DNA of 9,229 nt from an uncultured Clostridia bacterium. Lineage in GTDB: Bacteria; Bacillota; Clostridia; TANB77; CAG-508. A program made the position numbers and the translations under genes. Location: contig CAKPAB010000044.1 of the NCBI GenBank assembly GCA_934132805.1, positions 1-9,229 on the forward strand, read 5' to 3'. The notes beneath the pieces were generated by a model, which searched no databases, was not told where the DNA came from, and saw only the letters and a program-made list of their open reading frames with translations. Within the stretch, counting starts at the first letter, position 1. The number at the start of each line of letters is the position of its first letter. Shown here piece by piece: positions 1 to 5,093 of the stretch.

Positions 1-184
1 ATTGTCTTTATTAATTCTTGTTATTTGTTTTTTGCAAAATAATTACTTCAATAAATAATTTTCTCTCGAATTTCTCGGCAAGGATATTAACTTTTCAAGG
101 TTTCAATTATTTACCTCAGTAAATATTTTACATTATTATTTTAATATAACTTTTTTGTTTTGGCAATACTTTTTTAAAAATTTT
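1..184. other. Gene-free AT-rich segment left of the IS
   Basis: No convincing gene. On the minus strand a short frame with no start codon (KVNILAEKFERKLFIEVIIL, ending NNKN-stop at 16-18) follows a stop and could be a gene scrap or chance. No clear promoter or hairpin was seen. Confidence 0.4.
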
Positions 185-212
185 CAGGGTCATTTCATAA
201 AATATTACAATT
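185..212 (+). repeat. Left terminal inverted repeat of the IS
   Basis: 28 bp, starting CAGGGTCATTTCATAA, identical to the reverse complement of 1206-1233. Bases 201-220 around its inner end also form a perfect 20-bp palindrome (AATATTACAA followed by its complement), which is not reproduced at the right end. Confidence 0.95.
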
Positions 213-1160
213 GTAATATTTCCAATAAATGGGAATTGTTAAGTAAGCAGTTAAACATATTTGATTTAACTGTTTGCTTTTTTCCTTTTAAATAGTTTTT
301 ATGAACGCTAACTCCCATTTTTCTGAATATATTCATATTTTCTTGTGCTCTTTTACTTAATAATTTGCATCTATCCTCATCAAATGTTACATCTAAAATA
401 TGATGCATACTTTCTATTTGCCAATGCTTTCTTGTATACTCTAATAATTCTTTTGCTGTTGCATTTTTACTACTTAAATAACAACTAATTTCTTCGCTTG
501 CCTTTCCTTCTTTTTCCACTTTTCTTTTTACTGCAAATATTTTTTTCAAGCCTTTCCATGCATCTATATAATTTGTAAAAAATGCTACTTCATTTAACAC
601 ATAACATGTTCTTGTTTCTATTCTTCCATGTTTTTTCTCTTGTGTTTTATATATTTCATATTCACATTCTTTATCTACTTCACTCATATATTTATCATCA
701 AACATTGCATATACATCTTCATAAATGTTTTTTTGATTTGCTTTTAATTGCAATACATAATCTCCTCCATTTTCAACAATTTTTTTTGCTGTTTCTTTTT
801 GGCAATGCATTGCATCTGCTGACCTTATTGCTTTTCCATCCAACATTATTTGTTTATTTTTTCTTTTATTAAGCTTTGAACTATTCCTACTATGCTTAAC
901 CCTAACCATTTTGTATCTATCATTACTAATACTCTTGTCATTGTTGGTTTTGATGGTATTGTTTTTATATTAAATTCTTTTTCTAAGAATTCTTTTTTAT
1001 TATTCCCATAATCTACTATTTTATCTAATTCATCCATTCCGCATAATACTGATATCATTATTAATTTTAATATATCTATTAATTTATGTTTTATTGTGAA
1101 TTGGTCCCTTTTATCTTCTATTAATCCAAAGTACATATTTAATATATCGTTTGTTTCCAT
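205..1160 (-). pseudogene. ISAs1-family transposase, frameshifted and internally deleted
   Basis: DDE transposase in two frames. The N-terminal part (stop at 846) carries the H-repeat-associated N-terminal domain, with LIMISVLCGMDELDKIVDYG. I choose ATG 1158-1160 over the upstream TTG (1196) because AGGGTG at 1167-1172 sits correctly before it. The second frame (to 205) continues with MLDGKAIRS, ADAMHCQKETAKKIVENGGD and HWQIESMHHILDVTFDED, the DDE core. The frames join by a -1 shift near the six-A run (T run at 857-862 on the plus strand). The DGKAIRS block runs directly into ADAMHCQ; family members normally have roughly 60-70 residues between these two catalytic-Asp motifs. That in-frame loss, besides the frameshift, makes activity unlikely. 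Programmed frameshifting is not usual for ISAs1 and no clean X-XXY-YYZ site is present. Confidence 0.88.
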
Positions 1161-1205
1161 TTCTTTCACCCTGATATATTTTAACATATTTTTCAATTGT
1201 TACAA

Positions 1206-1233
1206 AATTGTAATATTTTATGAAATGACCCTG
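1206..1233 (-). repeat. Right terminal inverted repeat of the IS
   Basis: 28 bp, the exact inverted partner of 185-212. It lies just upstream of the transposase start, so the transposase promoter must be in or beside it. Confidence 0.95.
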
Positions 1234-1320
1234 CATTTTTTGGAGATGTTTTGATTGCATTTTCACATTTTTGGGAGATATTTTGGTTGCTTTTTCACAA
1301 ATATTGGAGATAAGAAACAG
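1234..1320 (+). repeat. Degenerate 32-bp tandem repeat abutting the IS
   Basis: About two and a half imperfect units. GGAGAT occurs at 1242-1247, 1274-1279 and 1306-1311, exactly 32 bp apart each time. Units 1 and 2 share GGAGATRTTTTGRTTGC, and units 2 and 3 share TTTTCACA before the GGAGAT. The array starts at the first base after the IS, so the IS end seems to truncate it. The minus strand is open across it, but the translation looks repeat-derived rather than like a protein. Function unknown. Confidence 0.65.
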
Positions 1321-1422
1321 ATATAAAATACCTGATACATTACCTCCTCTTTTGTGCAACCTAGATATCATAAGCATATATGCTTTTAGACCTATAGCTT
1401 TGCATCATAACCTAAAAAATTT

Positions 1423-2064
1423 TTAATCTTTTTCAATTAGTAATTTATTAATTGTACTTATAAATAAAACCAAATAAGAAATTGATACTAAAAATCCGCC
1501 CAAAACATCACTTGTATAATGCACACCTAAATAAATTCTACTTACACCAATGGTGCAAATTAAAATGCTCAAAAATACAATTGAAATCCATTTAACATAC
1601 TTATTTTTCACATATTTATAAATTAAATATATTAGATATCCATAAAATGCCATACTTACCATAGAATGACCTGATGGAAAACTGTAACCTGTTTCTTCTA
1701 TTATCCTAAATTCTGTAGGACGTGGTCTTTGCAATATTCTTTTTAATAATTGATTTAATACAGTAATTATTACCAAATTTGAAAATATAGATAGCCCTAT
1801 TTTCTTATTTTTTATCAATATAAACAATATTGCTGTTAATGTTATTAAAAATATTGCTCCTCCAAAGTTGGTAATGAATTTGGCTATTGGTGTTGCAAAA
1901 TCTGATATCAAAAATGTTGATATTATTTTGTAACCAATTATATCTCCATTCATTATTTCTTTGTGAAATACATCTTCTGCTAATGCTAAAAATCCGATTA
2001 ATGCTATAAATAACACAATCCATTTAAAGTTTTTCTTCATAAATTTTTTTGTTTTTTCTTTCAT
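1423..2064 (-). CDS. PAP2-family membrane phosphatase
   Basis: A 213-residue integral membrane protein of the PAP2/lipid phosphate phosphatase superfamily, which removes phosphate from lipid or isoprenoid substrates (phosphatidate, phosphatidylglycerophosphate or undecaprenyl diphosphate type) at the outer membrane face. All three signature motifs are present in order: K108-X6-R115-P116, P130-S-G-H133, and S175-R176-X5-H182-X3-D186, with H182 the expected nucleophile. Hydrophobic segments lie near 13-30, 66-84, 89-107, 138-152, 158-174 and 188-207. The length is normal for the family and nothing is missing. The ATG at 2062-2064 is two bases past the stop of the upstream SDR remnant, and its likely ribosome site (AAGGGA) lies inside that gene's tail, so it was probably the last gene of that operon and translationally coupled. 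The exact substrate cannot be told from sequence. Confidence 0.92.
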   Translation of the reverse strand: MKEKTKKFMKKNFKWIVLFIALIGFLALAEDVFHKEIMNGDIIGYKIISTFLISDFATPIAKFITNFGGAIFLITLTAILFILIKNKKIGLSIFSNLVIITVLNQLLKRILQRPRPTEFRIIEETGYSFPSGHSMVSMAFYGYLIYLIYKYVKNKYVKWISIVFLSILICTIGVSRIYLGVHYTSDVLGGFLVSISYLVLFISTINKLLIEKD

Positions 2065-2066
2065 TT

Positions 2067-2646
2067 TTAAATAATTCCCTTTTTTAATTTCCCATAATAA
2101 TATGAAGCAGTTGCTCCAGCATCTATCAAAAAGTCTGAGCCTGTTATAAATGAACCTTTTTCACTCATTATTAATTCAGCAACATTTTTCATTACATCTT
2201 TTGTCCATTTGATATGCATGTAATGTATCAGTAATATTTTCTGGTTGTAGTATATCCAATTTTAATAATTCTTCTGTATCAGTTGTAGCAAGTAATTCGT
2301 CTTCTTCCTTGCTCAATTGTTTCATTCTCTTTCCAGATTGACTTGAAATTGTAACACCAACTCCACCTTTTTTGATAATTTTACCAACTTCTTCTAGCAA
2401 TACTGCTGTTCCATGTAAGTCTACTTTTAATATTGCTTCTATTGGTGCTTGTGAAGGAGATACCCCAGCTGCATTTATAAGATTTGATATTTCTCCATAA
2501 CTTTGCCCTACTTTAATTAGATTTTGTATTGATTCTCTTGAAGATATATCACATTCTACTGCTTCTGTGTCAAATCCTGCTTCATTCATTATTTTGCTAA
2601 TATTTTGTGCATTTTCTAATTTTTTGTCTCCTATTATAATTTTCTT
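2067..2646 (-). pseudogene. SDR-family oxidoreductase, lacking N-terminus and an internal segment
   Basis: A classical short-chain dehydrogenase/reductase remnant. Visible parts are the end of the Rossmann first half (KKIIIGDKKLENA), a CDISS stretch, the NAAG motif, SSQSG (catalytic-Ser region) and YQMDK (the Tyr-X3-Lys active site). The reading frame then stops at 2176-2178 just after RCNEK. The normal C-terminus resumes in another frame at about 2186: NVAELIMSEKGSFITGSDF, a D-A-G (usually D-G-G) motif, and ASYYYG, ending at 2067. Roughly 60 residues of the substrate-binding region are missing between RCNEK and NVAEL. The N-terminal TGxxxGxG nucleotide-binding motif is also missing, because the gene is joined in frame to an ATC-hydrolase-like fragment at about 2647. 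It cannot fold as a normal SDR. The original substrate is unknown. Confidence 0.85.
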
Positions 2647-2913
2647 TCCATATCCTAAAGTCTTTGTTCTTGAAAATCCTATTTTTTTAAGTTCTCCATA
2701 AGTAACATTGTCAACATCGCAAAAAAGATGACATAATTTTGCACAATCATTTTCAATACAAGCTGTATGCCAAAGGCACTTCTTCATTGTTACATCAAAG
2801 TAATTCTTACCATGTTTTTGTGTACTTTCCCACAAGTCAGTTTTTTTCTGGTTTTCTGACTTATTTTCTATATCTTTGATGATTTTATATTTACCGATAT
2901 TCCTTCCTTTCAA
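2647..2913 (-). pseudogene. ATC-hydrolase-like protein, C-terminal fragment fused to an SDR
   Basis: About 89 residues resembling the C-terminal part of the L-2-amino-thiazoline-4-carboxylic acid hydrolase-like family (PF14196 type). The cues are KCLWHTACIENDCAKLCHLF, CDVDNVTYGELKKIGFSRTK and TLGYG, with five cysteines at 46, 52, 57, 61 and 65. Family members usually run on through a GGD-C-C-DF ending; here GYG passes directly and in frame into the SDR fragment. The usual first hundred or so residues are also absent. The only in-frame start is TTG 2911-2913, and an AAAGGAAGG ribosome site lies just after it, not before it. This suggests that the original start was lost in a deletion next to the ribosome site. 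The open frame 2176-2913 is therefore a deletion-made chimera, not a true fusion enzyme. Family recognition is from motif memory. Confidence 0.75.
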
Positions 2914-2943
2914 GACACAAACTTTTATTAAAAATATTATGCA

Positions 2944-3504
2944 TTAATAGTTATTTTTAAATAAATAACATCCTTTTTCATGTGAATATATTACTCCAAT
3001 TGCTTGTAAATATGAATAAATAATTGTTGTCCCTACAAATTTCATCCCGCGCTTTTTTAAGTCTTTTGAAATTACGTCTGATAATTCTGAACTTGTTTTA
3101 TTTATTTCATATACAATTTCATTTCTTGTAAAATGCCATATATAATTAGAAAATGTTTGATATTCATTTTGTATCTTCTTAAATATTTTGCTATTATTTA
3201 CTGTAGCATTTATTTTTAGTTTATTTCTAATAATATTTTGATTTTCCAATAGTTTTCCAATTTTTTCATTATTATAATTCGAGATTTTTTCTATATCGAA
3301 ATTATCAAATGCTTTTCTAAATGCTTCTCTTTTATTTAATACACATTCCCATGATAATCCTGCTTGAAATGATTCTAATATTAACATTTCAAATAAATAT
3401 TTATCATCATAAGATGGTTGTCCCCATTCTTTGTCATGGTATTTTACATATAATTCATTTTGTAGATTACACCATGTGCATCTTTTTTTGTTATTTTTAC
3501 ACAT
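2944..3504 (-). CDS. tag: DNA-3-methyladenine glycosylase I
   Basis: A complete 186-residue HhH-superfamily base-excision repair enzyme that removes 3-methyladenine from alkylated DNA. Landmarks in order are RCTWC with the zinc ligand C9, YHDKEWG with H23, LESFQAGLSWECVLNKREAF with the conserved Glu at 44, and GMKFVGTTIIYSYLQAIG leading to SHEKGC with H175 and C179. These are the expected Cys-His-His-Cys zinc set. The ATG at 3502-3504 is preceded only by a weak purine-rich stretch (AAGAAGAAAAA), but the N-terminal RC motif fixes the start to this region. The gene lies downstream of a possible terminator (3544-3574) and just upstream of the ATC-hydrolase-like fragment. It is one of two intact genes among the broken ones. 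The remnant of another alkylation-repair gene (ogt) lies upstream in the same orientation. Confidence 0.95.
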   Translation of the reverse strand: MCKNNKKRCTWCNLQNELYVKYHDKEWGQPSYDDKYLFEMLILESFQAGLSWECVLNKREAFRKAFDNFDIEKISNYNNEKIGKLLENQNIIRNKLKINATVNNSKIFKKIQNEYQTFSNYIWHFTRNEIVYEINKTSSELSDVISKDLKKRGMKFVGTTIIYSYLQAIGVIYSHEKGCYLFKNNY

Positions 3505-3543
3505 TATTTTTCTTCTTTCTTTTTTATTAGTGTTATACCATAA

Positions 3544-3574
3544 AAGCGAGTAATTATCAACTAATTATTCGCTT
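3544..3574 (-). terminator. Possible terminator downstream of the MerR gene
   Basis: Two 13-base arms (AAGCGAGTAATTA and TAATTATTCGCTT) pair with a single mismatch around a 5-base loop. On the minus strand only TTTT follows before ATGG, so termination may be modest. It lies between the MerR remnant and tag and would separate them into two transcripts. Confidence 0.6.
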
Positions 3575-3584
3575 AATTATTTTT

Positions 3585-3870
3585 CTATAATTCTTCTGTA
3601 AAGTCTTTTCTCTTGCCTGCTTCTATTTCGTCATATAGTTCTATTTTGTAATTTAGTCTTTTTAAAGTTTCTGTAATACTTTTTTGCTTTTCTACTAACT
3701 TCTCTCTTTGCTCTTCTAGTAAGCTTTTTCTTGCTTTTACTGTGTCTTTTCCTTGTTCGAATAAGTTCATGTGGGTTTCTTGGTACATTAGTTAAAAGTC
3801 CTACTCTTTCATAATATCTTAATGTATCTGGTGTAATATCGTACTTTTTTCCTACTTCTGCTATTGTCAT
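3585..3870 (-). pseudogene. MerR-family transcriptional regulator, internally deleted and frameshifted
   Basis: The start ATG at 3868-3870 follows a strong AAGGGGG ribosome site. The N-terminal winged-helix half is well conserved (MTIAEVGKKYDITPDTLRYY followed by ERVGLLTNVPRN). In this frame the sequence then becomes nonsense. The typical C-terminal dimerisation coiled coil (NLFEQGKDTVKARKSLLEEQ, then KSITETLKRLNYKIELYDEI) is found in another frame from 3770 to the stop at 3585. The joint is at about 3771-3775, and roughly 40 residues that normally link the two parts (the second DNA-binding helices and the start of the linker) are missing. No cysteine-based metal site is visible in what remains, so it was probably a small-molecule or stress-type MerR regulator. 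It follows the CMD-cupin gene by 28 bases, so the two were probably co-transcribed, and it may have regulated the SDR/CMD-cupin cluster. Non-functional as it stands. Confidence 0.88.
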
Positions 3871-3898
3871 TTTTGTTTCCCCCTTATGATTTAAATAA

Positions 3899-4265
3899 TT
3901 ATTCTGGTAATTTATCATATTCTTCGTCTGTAACTTTTTCACACCATTCATTAGATGTATTTTCTCCTGGTACTTCTAATGCTAAATGACTGAACCAACT
4001 ATTCTTTTTAGCACCATGCCAATATTATTTCTGCCATTTCTTCTTTTGTTATTCCGTGCTTTTTAGCGTTCATTAAGTGATATTTGAACGAGTTGTCTAG
4101 CATTCCTTTTCCTATTAATCCTGCTATTGTTATCATACATCTATTTTTGGTTGATAATTTATCCTCTCTTGCCCATACTTCTCCAAATAATACATCATCA
4201 TTTAGTTCTACAAATTTTGGTGCAAATTCTCCTAATTGATTTCTTCCTGCTGTTTGTTTTTCCAT
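3899..4265 (-). pseudogene. CMD-cupin protein, internally deleted
   Basis: The start ATG 4263-4265 has an ideal AAGGAG site at 4273-4278. The N-terminal 80 or so residues match a carboxymuconolactone decarboxylase-like domain (AGRNQLGEFAPKFVELNDDV, then FGEVWAREDKLSTKNRCMIT, and HGITKEEMAEII). This frame stops at 4008. In another frame, from 4021 to 3899, is the tail of a cupin domain: WHGAKKNSWFSHLALEVPGE and a final DEEYDKLPE. Two-domain CMD-cupin proteins have both parts, so roughly 120 residues are missing, including the CMD Cys-X-X-His-type region and the first cupin HxH metal site. The joint is around 4017-4024. No function can be expected. Upstream, 4283-4289 and 4314-4320 form a 7-bp inverted repeat with a 24-base loop, of unknown meaning. 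Confidence 0.87.
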
Positions 4266-4352
4266 TTTTAATCTCCTTCCTTAGCGAAACCTGTCTAGTT
4301 TGAAAATATCCATTTTCGCTCTTCATTTTTCATTATTATTTTCCCCTTCTTT

Positions 4353-4490
4353 TTATATATAAGGTATAAAATCTGGATTTTCTCCAGAAAAATATATATC
4401 TAACCATTTTGATGTTTCTTTAAATATTGATACTTCTTTTTCTTCACAGTCTGTTGTATGTTTACTAATATCCCTTGAGCCTTCAAACAA
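4353..4490 (-). pseudogene. ogt: Methylated-DNA-protein-cysteine methyltransferase, middle fragment
   Basis: About 45 residues in frame with the stop at 4353-4355: LFEGSRDISK, then EEKEVSIFKETSKWLDIYFS and GENPDFIPYI. The IFKETSKWLDIYFSG-NPDF pattern is typical of the part of Ogt/MGMT proteins just before the catalytic domain. The N-terminal start and the whole C-terminal catalytic domain (the PCHRV active-site motif) are absent. Its upstream edge is fused at about 4489 to the end of the SDR remnant in a different frame, so no start codon or ribosome site of its own remains. The assignment rests on one motif region in a short fragment, so it is moderate. A tag gene downstream shows that another alkylation repair enzyme is present. 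Confidence 0.65.
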
Positions 4491-4876
4491 AATCTGTAAT
4501 CATAATTCCAGGTGCTAAACGTCCAATTTGTATTGGTAAATTTCTTTCTTTTACTTCATTAGCTAATGCTTTCAAAAAATATGTAAGTGCTCTTTTGCTT
4601 GTTCCATAAGCTGATAATCCGAGCATCATTGCATCATTACTACCATATCCTTCAATTCCATATATTTGTGCAAATCCTTGTTTTATCATTTGATTCATTG
4701 CTATTTTTGAGCCAATCATTGCACCCTTTAAATCTATATCTATTAATCTGTCTATTTGTTTTGTATCAACTTCCCATATTGGTATCATATTTTGATTTAC
4801 ACCTGCATTTTCTAAATTATTTTGCCATTTCAAATCCTAGGCCTCTTGCTGAGCCTGTTATTACTACTGTTTTCAT
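4489..4876 (-). pseudogene. SDR-family oxidoreductase, internally deleted and 3'-truncated
   Basis: The true start is ATG 4874-4876, behind a GGGAGG ribosome site at 4885-4890. It gives MKTVVITGSARGLGFEMAK, which contains the classic TGxxxGxG cofactor motif, then a stop at 4817. A second frame continues with NNLENAGVNQ, the NAG region; GAMIGSKIAMNQMIKQ; GIEGYG, where a serine is expected nearby; YGTSK, the Tyr-X3-Lys active site; and IGRLAPGIMITDF. Roughly 60 residues (the rest of the Rossmann first half) are missing at about 4818-4828. The C-terminus is lost where the sequence switches into the ogt fragment at about 4489. The product cannot be a working dehydrogenase. A good promoter still precedes it, so the whole cluster may still be transcribed. 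Confidence 0.87.
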
Positions 4877-4908
4877 TTGTTTTTCCTCCCTTTTATTAGT
4901 ATATTTGA

Positions 4909-4937
4909 AATATATCATAAAAGTAAATAATTATCAA
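4909..4937 (-). promoter_or_regulatory. Promoter of the SDR-led minus-strand cluster
   Basis: On the minus strand, TTGATA (complement of 4932-4937), a 17-base spacer and TATATT (complement of 4909-4914) stand about 30 bases upstream of the SDR start. This is near consensus for a housekeeping sigma factor. The 17-bp spacer argues against a MerR-activated promoter, which usually has 19-20. Confidence 0.6.
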
Positions 4938-4975
4938 TAATATTACTTCATTTTGTATTTTATAAAATTGATATA

Positions 4976-4999
4976 GTTACAGTTCACATTCCATAAAAT
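4976..4999 (-). repeat. Dispersed 24-bp direct repeat, copy 1
   Basis: This 24-base stretch (GTTACAGTTCACATTCCATA plus AAAT) matches 9072-9095 at 22 of 24 positions in the same orientation. Read on the minus strand both copies encode a similar tail (FMECEL-stop here, FMDCKL-stop in copy 2), so they may derive from a common gene end or an intergenic repeat family. Confidence 0.6.
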
Positions 5000-5004
5000 A
5001 TAAA
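4977..5004 (+). promoter_or_regulatory. Possible promoter of the surface-protein gene
   Basis: TTACAG at 4977-4982 and TATAAA at 4999-5004 are separated by 16 bases and lie about 90 bases before the start codon. AT-rich DNA gives many such matches, and a second TATTATA-like stretch lies nearer the gene (5032-5047), so this is only a candidate. Confidence 0.3.
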
Positions 5005-5093
5005 AAACTATTATCCAGTAACTATTTTATCTCATATTATATTATACATCATATTTTTTGTTGAAATATGAAAAAAAGAAAGGATTGAATTTA

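Larger units (their letters stand above)
185..1233 (-). mobile_element. ISAs1-family insertion sequence, internally deleted
   Basis: The element is bounded by perfect 28-bp inverted repeats at 185-212 and 1206-1233, each beginning CAGGGTCATTTCATAA, the CAGGG-type end expected for ISAs1/H-repeat elements. It encloses one minus-strand transposase gene, whose stop codon lies inside the left repeat. At 1049 bp it is shorter than the roughly 1.2-1.35 kb usual for the family, which fits the internal loss seen in the transposase. Flanking bases (TAAAAATTTT on the left, CATTTTTTGG on the right) show no target-site duplication, so one flank may have been rearranged after insertion. Intact ends mean it could still be moved by a transposase supplied in trans. 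Family assignment is from the protein motifs plus these ends. Confidence 0.9.

Noticed and set aside
846..909. Programmed -1 frameshift joining the two transposase frames
   Set aside because: There is an A-run, but no clean X-XXY-YYZ heptamer in the zero frame. ISAs1 transposases are normally one frame, and the gene also has an internal deletion, so decay is the simpler reading.
1234..1320. CRISPR array
   Set aside because: The 32-bp period includes the whole unit, the units are degenerate and there is no constant repeat alternating with unique spacers. No cas genes are nearby.
1111..1377. 88-residue minus-strand open frame spanning the IS right end and the 32-bp repeats
   Set aside because: It runs across the IS boundary, contains no recognisable domain, and its sequence is produced by the tandem repeats.
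1372..1385. Perfect 14-bp palindrome AAGCATATATGCTT as a terminator for the PAP2 gene
   Set aside because: The stem is only five pairs, is AT-rich and has no T run on the minus strand. Chance is likely in such AT-rich DNA.
2176..2913. True bifunctional ATC hydrolase-SDR enzyme
   Set aside because: Both halves lack essential parts, the start codon is misplaced relative to the ribosome site, and the SDR C-terminus lies in another frame.
4283..4320. Inverted repeat AGCGAAA/TTTCGCT as a riboswitch or operator before the CMD-cupin gene
   Set aside because: Only 7 bp with a 24-base loop and no recognisable aptamer. It also lies between deletion remnants.
5058..5093. Upstream TTG start giving a 470-residue surface protein
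   Set aside because: It would put charged residues before the signal peptide, and the AAAGGA ribosome site lies after it, at the right distance for ATG 5094.
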